Part shown: positions 45,222-57,500 of the stretch, piece by piece
How positions within the stretch are numbered: the stretch's first letter is position 1
How the letters are laid out: each line of letters begins with the position of its first letter
DNA from: Epiperipatus broadwayi
Taxonomy: Eukaryota > Onychophora > Udeonychophora > Euonychophora > Peripatidae
DNA: 64,000 nucleotides
Direction of reading: 5' to 3'
Assembly: GCA_028023455.1 (NCBI GenBank)
Contig: JAQFVV010013090.1
Coordinates: 126,001 to 190,000, forward strand
The notes under the pieces: generated by a model
What the model was told of the DNA's origin: nothing
What the model saw: the letters and a program-made list of their open reading frames with translations, nothing else
The model's database searches: none
Position numbers and translations under genes: made by a program

Positions 45222-45275
45222 AACACCTGAAGAAGAGGGGAGAAAAATACCTCTCGAAACGTTGTGCGTATACTA
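45222..45275 (+). ncRNA. hammerhead-ribozyme-like core at the Penelope-like 3' region
   Basis: CTGAAGAA (45227-45234), a stem GAGGGG/CCTCTC (45235-45240 with 45250-45255, one G-U pair), GAAAC (45256-45260), then a 3-bp stem ACG/CGT with loop TTGTG (45259-45269) followed by A. This follows hammerhead order C3-UGANGA-stem II-GAAA-stem III-UH, with one extra A before stem II. Hammerhead motifs are known from Penelope-like elements. The identical core is at about 43172-43216 on the minus strand. Stem I pairing (CAGCAA with TTGCTG) is tentative and activity is untested. Confidence 0.5.
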
Positions 45276-45425
45276 ACCTGTTTGCTGTGATATTACTAAC
45301 AGTTAGTGCATATACTAACCTGTTTGCTGTGATATTATTAACATTTGTTTGCTGTGATATTACTAACAGTTGGTACATATACTAACCTGTTTGCTGTGAT
45401 ATTACTAACAGTTGAATGCATTTGG
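45262..45425 (+). repeat. minisatellite after the hammerhead-like core
   Basis: Three to four imperfect copies of TATACTAACCTGTTTGCTGT followed by GATATTACTAACAGTT. The minus arm has two copies (about 43100-43180). The copy number difference is the main length difference between the outer ends of the two arms. Confidence 0.8.
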
Positions 45426-46019
45426 AATATTTAACTAAAAATTAAACTTTTCTAAAGACATTCAACACACATATTAGATGATGGAAATAGTCCAATATAA
45501 AAATACAGCTAGAACACCATCATCACAAACCTTCAGAAAAACAATGATTACAGAAGTTTACTATAAAAAGCATTAAAGTATAGAACTGCTCTTATTTTAT
45601 TATATAGTTACTTAATACTTTGTATAGACTGTTTTTTATGTCTACAATTCTATTCATATTGTGCTTAACTTGGTATTACATGTCTCACTGAATTATGAAA
45701 ATAAACATCCATTTTCAAAAATAATACTGCTTTAATACATATATACTGTTCATTTTTTTTTAGAAATCCACATTTTTTTAAAGTACTTTGCCTTTAAGTA
45801 ATGAACCAGTCCAGATCCTGTCTTATTCAGATGGAATTGAGCATTATCACCTCAAACCAATGCATATACAAATAGATGCATAGCCAATGACAAGAACAGG
45901 CCAATAAGCAATGATGCTCCCTACATCCAAATGTTTCCATTAGGGATGAGAATCTGGCAATAAAGAATCAAGCTTTTTGAAGATAGAGTCAGAGAACTAC
46001 TGATACCAAGTGAAATCTA

Positions 46020-47015
46020 CATTAGGACTATGCAACCTTTTCAACTGGAAGGTCAATTTCAACTTTCCTTTTTTAAACAATGGCCATACCTATTTTTTGT
46101 GAATTAAAATGAAGTAATATCATTATTATTAATGACTATTCCATACTTAATGACAATTTTTAAATTTGCTTTGTGTTTGTTGACATATTTATATTCTCAA
46201 ATTTTACAGCAGCTAAGATATAGCCTTTTATAAACTCCCCTTCAGAAAATAGTTTTGAATGTTCTGCTTTTCTTTTTTTTTTAAAAAGTAAAATAATATA
46301 ACTTGCTTTTGCAGAATCTTCTGACTTGTTTGCACTTTTTATAAAAAATGTCAGTCACTTGATCAAGCTCTTTTTCAAGTTTTCTATTTTAATATTTCTT
46401 TCTTCCCCAGTGCTCTTGTTATAATCAAAATGTTTTGATAAAGAATGTCTTTTAATCTTGTGTTTTATTAATTGAAATACTTTCCAAATATGTTAGGCAC
46501 ATCGATTTACTATTTTTTTTCTATTAAAAAAAAATATGCATTAGTCCATTTCTTTTGACATGCAGGATTCTCTGTATCAGTTTTTTTATTTTACTTAGTG
46601 TAGCTATTTTAATAAAAAAAAAAGTTAAAGCAAAATAATAATAATAAAATGAATAGAATTTGAGCTTTATTTTTGCTAGCATACATTTGTCTGTGAAAAT
46701 CACTATAAAAATAAAAGCATTTAACAAACAAAAATGTCATCAGATTAAATCTATAGACAGACAGATCATACAATATAGAAAATTTTTTGGAATATTGCAT
46801 CTCGCATAAAATGAACTAGAACTATTATAAAGTTTGGAAATAAAAAATGTGTTATTTTACTTGTCTTCTTAATTCAATATTTGCTTTTGTGCATGTTTAA
46901 ATAGAAGTTTTATATATGGCCATTTTATATATGTTTTTAAAAATCTCCAAAGACCAGATTGAAAGCTTTCGAGGGCCAGATTTGGCCCTCAGGCGTGAGA
47001 TTCCCCACAACTAAA
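46020..47015 (-). mobile_element. hAT-type transposon relic with transposase fragments
   Basis: Left end GGACTATGCAACCTTTTC and right end GAGGGCCAGATTTGGCCCTC then ..GATTCCCCACAA resemble the ends of hAT elements of the GTF2IRD2/ZBED-like group (GG...GGCAACCTTTT and GGCC..ATTTGGCCC). Flanks ctacatta and ctaaacta match at 6 of 8 positions. On the minus strand, decayed coding includes MCLICLESISINKTQD (zinc-finger-like), KLEKELDQVTDIFYKKCKQV (about 46400-46330) and AEHSKLFSEGEFIKGYILAA (about 46265-46210), matching the KASY....AK..K.FSEGEFIK region. Only the N-terminal third is present; it is dead. Confidence 0.68.
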
Positions 47016-47384
47016 CTAGATGATTGCTTGATGCTGAATCAGATTATTTGTTATAAGGGATGAAATTTAGATTTTTTTAAGCTGAAGGGTATTTCACTGG
47101 ACTATAAGATGCTTAATATTTATGATCAACAGTTCGAAGCATCCTAAGTTGATGACTATATAGCCTATCTGGGGTTTAATTCTTATAAGAACATGCACTA
47201 AGTCACATGTTTTTGTCTGAATACATATTTTGAAATCATACTCAAAGCACATATAAATAATTAATAATATCTGAAATGGCTATATCATAATAAATTAGAT
47301 AAAAATTAGGCCTGTGTTATGATAGTTATATAGAAATTAAACTGTTTTCAATGTACTCATATCATCAGAAAATGATACTCCAAT

Positions 47385-47665
47385 GTTTCAAATTATAATT
47401 GTATAATCAAATTTGTAAATGTTCATTCATCTGCATAATAAAGCATTTTCCTTCTTCTTTATAATCTAAAACTAAGTGCACTGTCTGTGAAGTTCACCAT
47501 AATCATGGCTTCCTTAAATTTAATTAATTGTAAAGCAGCAACAATAATTAAGAGTTATGATTATGGTGGACTTCACCAAAAATGCACTCAGCTTTCAATT
47601 ATAAAGAAGAAACCACTGTGTTACACAGATGAACAAATTTGCAAATTTGAAATACAAATAAAGGG
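47385..47665. repeat. imperfect inverted repeat, about 280 bp
   Basis: The left arm 47388-47510 (CTTCTTTATAAT, GTGCACTGTCTGTGAAGTTC, ACCATAATCAT) pairs with 47555-47660 (GATTATGGTGGACTTCACCA, AATGCACTCAGC, ATTATAAAGAAG). The loop is about 45 bp. Both sides show aattataatt near 47394 and 47711, too AT-rich to trust. The 66-codon plus-strand ORF is arm sequence. Probably a foldback/MITE insertion. Confidence 0.65.
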
Positions 47666-48219
47666 GGGAAATCAATACGTTATATAATGTAAATTTAGAA
47701 GATAATCTAATTATAATTTGTTTTTGTTTTTCTTATATATATAAATCAATGCCAAATATCACTAAATAATATTAAATATTTTGTAAATAAAACTTTAAAA
47801 TATCTTTATTTCATAGATTTGACTCTATTTGCTGTATTTGTGGAAGTTCTTGTACCTAAACTGGGATAAATGTGGACTCATGTTTTTCTTTGATCTTCCA
47901 GCCAGTAAGAAAAATGCTAATAATGATGGTCAATGTTGCGAAGAAAGATAATCATATCCATATGTACCAGATAACTTTTACATAATCTTTCATATCTATA
48001 TGTGAGCATATACAATTGTATGTTTATTGCCAATGTATTACACACAAATTTAAAACATAACATAGAGCTATGTTAAGAATCTCTGTTTAGTGATCATTCT
48101 ATTTATGTTAACTTTTAGATTCTGATTATTACAATACAAATATAAAAACCCTACTTTCTTTCATATTTTGTTTAACAAAATAAAATTATAAAATTAATAC
48201 ATCTAGAAAATATTGATAT

Positions 48220-48505
48220 TTTAAACAGGCAAAACTCTCCATACCCTCCAGCGCCTGGAGGGTTGCATTAGATCTTAAGATCTAAGTGCAGTGCTCTCAG
48301 ATCCCAAGGCTCCTCACTGACAAAGGCCACAAGCCAGAAACTAGTCTAGGGATATTGGAAGACTAGGCACTAGATGGGGATTTTATACACAAGCCTTCTG
48401 GCATCCATTGATTATTCTGACTAGCACTGAGTGGCACTACTGTATGGAGAGTTTTGCCTGTTTTAATAACAGTTATGTGCAAGTATAAGAAATGGTGATC
48501 ATGTG
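48220..48505 (-). mobile_element. foldback family 1 copy with 12-bp target duplication
   Basis: aaatattgatat flanks it at 48208-48219 and 48506-48517. Left arm tip AAACAGGCAAAACTCTCCAT is followed at once by ACCCTCCAGCGCCTGGAGGG, a deletion that removed most of the left arm and left a short hairpin. The right arm is complete from GTTGCATTAGATCTTAAG to GGAGAGTTTTGCCTGTTTT, followed by the reversed head ending GATCATGTG. The head lacks its last dozen bases compared with the 38406 copy. Confidence 0.85.
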
Positions 48506-51500
48506 AAATATTGATATATTTAAATAGTTATTTTCTATATAGTACATCTTTCTATACATATATTTTAATTATATTTAAATCACAATGAATAAATTACTTT
48601 AGAATTTTTAATACAATATATTAAATACTATTTTTAATTCTTTATTTCTTATTCTATTTATGTTCTTCATTTTTAATTACAATTTTTATCTTATTAATAT
48701 TTACACTATTTATATTATTACAAAAAATTTACTATCAAAGTTTTTAATCAATTTCTGTATTTAAACTTGGTTTAATTTTTTTAATTACTACCGATACTAC
48801 TTTTATTATTTCTCCTTTTTTCCTACTTTTAATAAAATACATAATTCTAATACTACTTTTTAAAAATGTTTTTTTGAATAAATTAATTGATTCTTTTATA
48901 TCTATGCTGTTTAAGTGTTGTTTTTATAAAAATTTTAATTTTCCTACATAATTATTTAACTTATTATTTATATAATGTTGTTCATATTTTATTTCATGTA
49001 TATCATTTTTACTATTATTAGTTAAAATTCCTATCATGTTTTTCTTTTTTTATTACTAATTTTAAAATCTATATTCATTTTTACTTTTTGTTTGATAATA
49101 GGTGAAAAAAGATTTTTTTTTTCTTTATTATTTTCATATTTATATAAGATTATAAATTGTAAGGATTAGACAGCTCAATCCTTTTTTGTCAGTTATAATA
49201 TAGTAACAAAAAAAAAAAGGAAAAATAAAAATAAAGCAGAAAAGTTTATTAATCACTTCAAGATTTTTGAATTGTTATATATTTTTTAAAAGAATAAATG
49301 TCTCATAATCATTTATGCATACATCCATTTAAATGTGTAAATAGCTGATACATGGTGCTAATTTATTTTTTCATTTTCAATTCCCATTATTATTATTTCT
49401 TTTTTTTTTTTGACATATTGATAGTTGATATTTTGTTTAAAGTTGTTGAGAATGCAATATAAATTTTTAAAAAAAAAATTACATCAAATATATATTATAA
49501 TCAATTTTAGTAGCAAAACTATCTAAAGGTGTGTGTATGTATTTGTTTGTAAAGAAACTGGAAAATGGATTTGTAATTTATATTTTTTTTTATATACACA
49601 TTAAAAATTTTTTTTAAAATTATCTGTATTATTTTTTTTAATATTTAATGTCATTAATTGGCTGCTAAGATGTTCGAAAAGAAATTAAAAAGATTAACAT
49701 TCAAAATGTGCATGGATCTAATAGGTAATAATTAGTTTGGCAATATGTGACTTGTGAAATTAAAATTTTTTTAAATTCTATGGAAATTGTTTATGTAATA
49801 GAAGAAATGTGAGGGATCATGAACATTGTTATAATTGTTATTGTTACCACTATGATTCTAGATTTAATTCTAGCTGGTTTAACAAAAAATTTTTTGCTAA
49901 CTTTGTTTACTTAAAAGAAAGTACATTTATAATTCATATAACTATGAAGATGCATGAGTAAACAACCCAGCTATCGGAGACTTCACTCCTCTTTGTTGCT
50001 ATCTCCAAAATTACACTAATTGGAGATCATTAACGCAAATATGCATATGTGAAAGAATCGTAATAAACAATTGTCTATCCACATCCCTGAAGAAAAGGAT
50101 CAACACCATGATTTTTTAAAAAAATGGCATTTCCAAAACCTGTTAATGAATTCTACTGGCCTATCCTGTCCCCATTCTACAAAAGTAAATATTTCATGAC
50201 TAAATAAAATGATTCCAGATCTACGTGTTCTGCCATTAAGATTATTAATAACCTTAACTACAATTGTCCAAGCTTGAAGACCAAAGCAGATTCTTGAAAT
50301 TATTATTTTTGTTGCTAATTAAAAAAAAAAAAAAAAAATGTAAAAAAAAGATCAAATGGTTGTAACTGATATTTAAATTAACATCTATTTGTGTATGTAT
50401 TTTATTATTATTATTATTTCTTTGGCATTTATCCATGGAAAGACTGTAAGTTGAAATAACAGATGTCAAGTTTTTTTTTATGATTAAATCATATAATTCT
50501 TAACACACTCGTGTGTAGTTATTATATAACACAGATGTATTGAATTAAATCTATAACAGAATATATCTGGATAAAGTTTATTTGATTTATTAAATTCTTT
50601 CATTGTTAATTATATTATGTATTTTTCAGTTAAGTACAACTTACAATAATCCTTCTGATCATGAAATACATTCTAACAATGAACTTGCTTTAACATTTAT
50701 ATATATATATTTGAATAAGAACAATATATGTTTGTTTAATCCTAGAGACCTATACTCGTTTTCCAATATTTATTATGAAGAGATTTCTTAGAGTTGTCGT
50801 AGTATTAAATGTTGGATTCCTGTTAAATGTCATAAAGTTAAGTGTTGTATAAATATAGTGATGCTCTTGTCGTATTTAAAATAGTCTTGTCACTGAATAA
50901 AGGGATCAGATTTAGTTCATCCTTAGTTTTTATTAAAAAGATATAGTTTAAAGGAGCACATACATCTTAATCTGAAGAGGACTTTTTGCAGAGTCAAAGA
51001 ATTACCTTTATTTACCAAGGAATGGATTTCTGATTTGGAATTATTTGGTTATTATTAAACTAAATTATTATTATTATCATGCGTTGTTTAATGATATATC
51101 TAAAATGATCTTTATCCACAAGACATAGAATATAATCTATATAAACATATGAATAGTTATGTTATTCAATATATAATGTTCATAGAGTAATTAAAAAGCC
51201 TGTGTGATGAAATGGCTATTATTGTCACTACTTTGTTTTATTGTCATTCTCTCACATATTCATAAATAAAATATGAACTAATTATTTTATATAAAAGATT
51301 TCATTTATTTTTATTTTGAGATTACATCACTTACCTACACTTGTGAGTCATAGTATAATGCTTGGTTTTATTAATTTATTCATTTTACCCTAAGAATATT
51401 GAAACACTATTTTTATAGCTTGTTTAAACTTTAATGAATGCTAGAGGATTAAGATATTAAAATAAATTATTTATATTTATATATTTTTCAAAATAAAATC

Positions 51501-53802
51501 CAGATTCAATGAAATGTTCCCAATGCTTCTGAATTATATTTAACAATTAATTTTGAGACTCATTAAAATATTTTCAATAGTTCATTTTGCAGTTAGATTT
51601 ATAACATAGAAATAATAAGCTTGATTTATCCCTTTCTTTATTATTAAAATTTTTACTTACCAGTTTGTAGTATTATATAAGTTAGCCTATTCCACTTATT
51701 ATTTACTGTTACAATTTGGCATATAAAGTAATAAAGTTTCTCTTTCTTCATTTATCATCTCAATTAAATGTCCCCATTTATACAGTTAAAATTTTGAGAC
51801 TTAAATCTGTAGGGTTAAGAGGATTTTCTCCCATTTATACAGATATAATTTGCTGCCCAAATTCGTGGGGCATTATCAAACTAGAACCTTCCCTACATTC
51901 CGTCAGTTACAATATAAATGCACATTTTATATAGCATATAAATAATATAAAAATTTTAAATTAACTACTGAAGATGTAAATTACAATGAGAAAACATGTA
52001 TTTAAAATCTAACAATTAAAGATTGTTGTTTATACATAAATATAATAAAATGTAAAATCAAATATTTTAATAACATTATCTAATTTTTTATGTAAAAGTC
52101 TTTCAAGAAGACTGAGGAACAATTAAAACATCAACTTTATATACTAAAATGTAAATATTACTAAAATTAAATATAAAAAGAAAGTGATTTACTTGACAGT
52201 TTATTATTCAACATTTCATCAATTTAATTAAGAAATATACCACTTAAACCCAATAAAGCTTTTGGTAACAGCAGGCAGACTCAGATTTTATCTCAATTTT
52301 CTTTATCCTATCTATTCTAATTTTTCAGCTGTTCCCATTCCTTACAGTAACACCTTTCTTGATAAATTTCTTAATGTAGTGCTTATTATCATATGACTTG
52401 AAGTATGCAACAAACGTGGTCTATCTGATGCTTTTTACCATATTTTGCAACTTGGTTATTTTGTTCTTTTCATTTTCTAACAATTAATGTAATCATCCAA
52501 CATGTAGCAAATATTTAATACAACAACCAACATTTACAATTTTTAATTTCCAGATATTTTATGTTAAATGTGACATTAGGAATCTGCCAGTCTCTATATA
52601 ACATATTCAAAATATATATATATATTTATAGTTTCATCTGAAATGACAAATGATGCCTCCCTGAAACATAATATAATTACTTTGCATAACTATTCCTTTA
52701 GCATTACCCCTACTCTTATCAGTTTTGAATATTGAAACACAAAAATTATAATCAGAAGTGAATGATTTTAATATACTTATAAAAACATTCTCATCCACGA
52801 GTCTCAAATATTTTGAATGTTGATTAATGAAAAAAAGAACTGATATATATAGAGAGAGACAGGATCCTTGTCAATTCAAAGACTACATATATATTATCTG
52901 CATAATCTTGCAAACACTGAAGATGCTTTCCTATTAGCCTTACTAATCACAGCTTACATTGTCAAATCTTGTACCAGTATTATATGAATAATAGAGGTCA
53001 TTGCATATTCTTTCTATTTCTTAGCAATACTAGTCTGCTAATTAAATACTCTTCCCTATGAAAGATTGAATATGATCAAGCAATAACACTGGATCATTTA
53101 TTCTAGCATTTCTATATCATAAACTTTAATGAATTACTTAATGATTAACATATATAAATAGTATTATTTTTTAATATTAAAACAGCTACTATCCTTTTCA
53201 ATAAATTCAGTAATTTTAACATTCTTATTGTTTTAACTACTCTATAATTTTTCAATATTAATAAATGTTTAAACTGTATTAGATTTTAGTCTTAACGATT
53301 GAATTCCTAATCTATAAAGTTTGCTTTGTAATATTTTATTTTCCTTTACTATTTTATCGCAGTTATTTTTCAAAGTTTCTAATTTGATCATTTAAAAGAT
53401 TGTATAAAGTCAGCTCATGAGAACTACAATGATTCGTTAAAAATAATTATTGCACCACATTCCAAATTGTATTATTTTATAATTAGTTTCTGATTCAAAA
53501 AATTTTTTTTTAAATTTAAATTCTTGTTTTTAAGTTGCTGTTTTGCCCAAAATTTCCCATACTGTCAGTAAATTTATCATATAAATATTAACACATTTTA
53601 AAAGTATAAATTCTACAACAATATAAAGACACTGCCTAATAAAGAGCCATCAAATGATAATGCAACTATTTACATTATTTATATAATAAAAATCATATTT
53701 CAAGACTGCAGCAATTATTTTTTACAGTGAATTAATATCTATCAAATAACTTAGTTATATAAAATATAATTTCTAAATTCAAAAATTTATCAGTTATCTT
53801 AC

Positions 53803-53886
53803 CTAAATCACACTGAGTTTCAGTTACAACCCCACGCTCTTTCAAATATTTCTTTTCCTCCATCTCAACAGTACGTCTGTGAAGAT
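53803..53886 (-). CDS. PHF10-like exon B: KYLKERGVVTETQC
   Basis: 84-nt exon. Acceptor TTTCAATATTTAG at 53888-53887, consensus donor GTAAG from 53802. The first two bases complete an Asp codon from exon A and the last base starts the Gly codon of exon C. Peptide after the split Asp: LHRRTVEMEEKKYLKERGVV then TETQCDL. Human PHF10 reads [20 protein letters not shown] then ITETQCTL. Part of the SAY domain; the invariant TETQC is kept. Confidence 0.94.
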
Positions 53887-54423
53887 CTAAATATTGAAAG
53901 ATAATAATTTATAACATGTTTACTTTCTTAGCTTGAGTAAATATTTATTTATTCAAAAAGACATCAAATCAATATTTTAAACAAGCAAAGATTATTTAAA
54001 TATTATTAATAGTTGCTTGTGTTGCACATAACAAAAAAATAATAATACTGTTGATACAGTTGTAAACGTTATTTTTAATAGGATATACTATTATTACAAA
54101 TCTTTATAAGTTAAAAAAAAAACAAAAAAACATACTCCTATAATAAATATATGTGAGATAATTAAAGACTAAATAAATAATATATTCATTTAAATAAATA
54201 ATTATGTAAAAAAAAAAAAAAAAAAGACTAATTACATATAGAATAATATATATATATTTCGTTTATATGTAGTATGTATGCAATTATATATATGTTTTTT
54301 AAAAAAGTTATTTTTTGATATCTCTTTTAGTTATAATTTTTTACTACTGTGAACAAAATAAAATGAAAAGTTGATTGTGTGTGATGTGTAACTTTTTTTA
54401 AATAAATATTATTTTAAAATTAC
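53887..54423 (-). other. 537-bp intron between PHF10-like exons A and B
   Basis: Shortest intron in the window and free of recognisable repeats. A/T homopolymers only (for example the A run at about 54209). Confidence 0.85.
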
Positions 54424-54554
54424 CTGGATATTTTCTCTTGAAAGATTTTACACCAAGAAATTCACTAATCTGTTCTTGTAGCATATAATATTCTCCAGTT
54501 TTATCAGGTAACCATTGATATTCGAAAAGATTTTCTGCAGGAAAATGCGATAGG
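54424..54554 (-). CDS. PHF10-like exon A: start of the SAY domain
   Basis: 131-nt exon. Acceptor is a T tract ending TTTTAAG at 54556-54555; donor GTAATT from 54423. The first base completes a codon from an exon outside the window and the last base begins Asp. The peptide [20 protein letters not shown] then [20 protein letters not shown] and KYP matches human PHF10 FSYYPAENLIEYKWPPDETG then [23 protein letters not shown], about 75 percent identical by eye. This is the N-terminal part of the SAY domain. Confidence 0.95.
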
Positions 54555-57500
54555 CTTAAAAAAAAAAAAAATTAAAAATAAACAATTATATATTCAGTTA
54601 AATAAATAACCATATATTAAGTTGTTCAAGAAATTGAGCATTCTCCCAGAATTAAAGTGACAGATTGAGCATTACAATTTTATTCAATTTACCATTTTAA
54701 AGTTTAGCTCTAATAACTGCTAATTTCTCCACTTCACAAAATTATATAAAATAAGAAAACATATGGTCAGATGCTTAAAGGATCAAGCAATGTTTGAACA
54801 ACAAAATAATAGACTGAGCAAAACAATTTCATTAAAATAACAGAGAATTTTTTTCAATTAAGAATTGATCCAGACAACTTTACTTCTTCAGTCTACCATT
54901 CATATAAACTGTGTAGGGCAAAAAAAAAAAAATTATTATTTAAGTCATTACCACATTAAACGTTTTAAAAATTAAGTAGATATCTAACTTTTCAATGATT
55001 CAAATAATTTAATATTCTAAACTATTTGTTTATCCTAAAAAAAAATATTTTTTTTGCCCAAACTAATTTTTAAAATAACTTAATAGCCGCAAAACACATA
55101 ACTTTTAATTGATATCTTGAGACAAATATAGTTCTTTCTAAAGAATTGGTGAAAAAATCAGATTTAAAATTTTTATAACTCATTAAAGACTGTGCCCCAT
55201 AATTTTAATCTTTTAATCCTCATCACATTACTTAAAAGTGCTGCTGTCTTTTCAAATCATTTATATATTATTTTATTCTCTGAATTACTGCTTGCTTTTT
55301 TGTTTTATATATACTTCACAATATCATGGTAGCATCAAATTCTTGTTCATTACATATCTGTAAAACAAGAGATTTTAAGATGACAGCATAAATGAAAAAT
55401 TTTTAATTAAAAAAAAAATCTAAGTTATGAATTTATGAGATGCACATTACAGAATTTTAATATTAGTGAAGTTTATAACAAACAAAATGTTATGGCTTTC
55501 TCAGCTTACTTTCAAATTCTGCAAAAAGTAGTAATTCACTCTCATTAATTCCAGAACCATCTATTATAAGCCTAAATAATCAATAGATATAGTATTTCCA
55601 TATCCAAATTTCTAAACTACTTTTTGACTATTGGCCTTTACCAATGAGAAGATAGATAGCTAACTGATTTCAAAAATATTAAAATGTTATTAAAAGGAGA
55701 CAACTTGTTACCCCAAAACAAAAAGTGAATAAATAAATCACAAGTAGAAAATTCATCTTTTTCTATATGTGCCTGTGTGTTATGCGTCATGGTTAAGGAC
55801 TATCATAAATGCTCGAATCCAAAGTAAGATCCAAACTAGTGATGAAAATGAAGATGTCTTAATTGGTATTGAGTCTATTTACAGATTTTATAGAAACTCA
55901 CTTAAAATGATTATATAAAAGAATTTAGACATGAAATATATATATATTGATTAAACAATGAAATAAATTGTATAATCAATAATCAATAGTGGATTGTGCA
56001 TGTTTTAAGTATTATATATTAAAATGATGTAAATGAAAATATTATCTGAACAAACTGAAATAAAACTAACAAAAATTGCAAAAATCTTCATAGTCTTCGG
56101 TTGGTGCCAAGATCTACAATATATTTTATTAATGGCAGAGGTTGAATATATTCTTATTGTGCATAAGTGAAAGGACACTAGTACATTTACACTGCGCAAT
56201 ATTTTGTTGTTATTATAAAAACAAAAAATAAATTTATATTTTTTTATTATTTATTCCTTGTAAAATTATTAAGCAAGTTTTAACTTTTTAAGAGTAAATA
56301 TTTTGTTGATTCTTTGTAAGTTCAATTTTAATATTTTAAAGTAAGTTTTCATAACTTGAAATTATGTTTCATAAGATATCTATGAAAAATATTAATTTTT
56401 GGAAAAAATCATTATTTATTTGTTCAAACACATTTTTATAAACTGCGGGCTAAACAAAGCCTTATATATTTGTCTATATACTTCTTTTCATTGACTGTTT
56501 TTTTACTTGCAAAATTAATATTTTATTTTTTACACTAATTCATTTACTGAATTCATGTCAATAAAATTTGTAAAAATTAGAAAATAAAACTAGAAAAATC
56601 ATTGTGTTACAAAAATAGAAACAAGAAGAAAAAAATCTGAAAAATAAAAAACAATATATGATGTAATGTGTTGACTTTATATATGGTTTAAGAAGTTCAA
56701 CACCCTCAAAGTAAAATCTAGTTTCTCTGATTTATAATTTCTTCAAATCATTCCAGAAAATATTTTTTTACTATTCTTCTTACAATCTTTTACAATCATG
56801 ATGAATCCATTTAGGACTTTAGTTATCCAACTATTATTATCTCTTTTAGAAACATATTCAGCCCAGTTTCATTTCAAATTTTTAATTCTTTCAATTTTAT
56901 TTGTTTGTTCTCTCACTACAAACTTTACTTCCAATTGCTCTTACTTAGTCCCAACAAAAAAAAAAAAACATCTCTCCATAATTCATTGTGTGATCTACAG
57001 ATTTATATTTCTCTTCCATATATAAAGAATTGTTAAGCAGTTCACTACAAGTCAGAAATCGCTTTAGCAACTTTCCACAGAATATGATTGCTCAAAGTAA
57101 TTGTAATTTTCTTTCTTTTGTCCTCTATCTAAAAATAACTATATCCATTTATTGATCAATAATTAGATGGCTAACATGGCCGTCTAAAAAAAAATTACAA
57201 TACACTCAGATTTAAACCTAGGTGAACATTCATCATAAAAACATGCACTTAAATATACACATAAATTCATTAATATCTGTTAAAAAATAATTGAAAAATT
57301 AGAATAAAAAAATATATTCAATAATTGGTTTTTTAAGAAATTTACACTAATTCTTTACATTAAATATACTTATAAAAAAGGCAAAAAAATAAAAAATATT
57401 GTATCAATACAATATGGATTTAATAATAAAATGTTTAAATTTTTTTTTTTTGTTTAATTTATTATAAATCATTAAAATCATATGATATGTAAATGCTTTT

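Larger units (their letters stand above)
43037..45538. mobile_element. young head-to-head Penelope-like pair with 17-bp target duplication
   Basis: 2.5-kb near-palindrome. The minus copy spans 43037-44243 and the plus copy 44244-45538, meeting head-to-head inside the RT thumb region with no spacer. aaacaatgattacagaa is present at 43020-43036 and 45539-45555, outside the whole structure. Both arms carry thumb/linker, GIY-YIG endonuclease, tRNA-like module, hammerhead-like core and a short minisatellite. The arms differ by only a few substitutions and indels. RT fingers and palm are absent from both, so the unit cannot be autonomous. Confidence 0.85.
40034..53802 (-). other. 13.8-kb intron between PHF10-like exons B and C
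   Basis: Largest intron in the window. Contains a foldback-related fragment (41270-41420), a 397-bp tandem/inverted repeat (41551-42838), a head-to-head Penelope-like pair (43037-45538), a hAT relic (46020-47015), an inverted repeat (47385-47665) and a foldback copy (48220-48505). In 40050-41260 and 48520-53790 I find only AT-rich sequence and chance ORFs. Confidence 0.75.

Noticed and set aside
47385-47720. aattataatt on both sides as a target duplication for the 47.4-kb inverted repeat
   Set aside because: Ten A/T-only bases in this composition are expected by chance; left unassigned.
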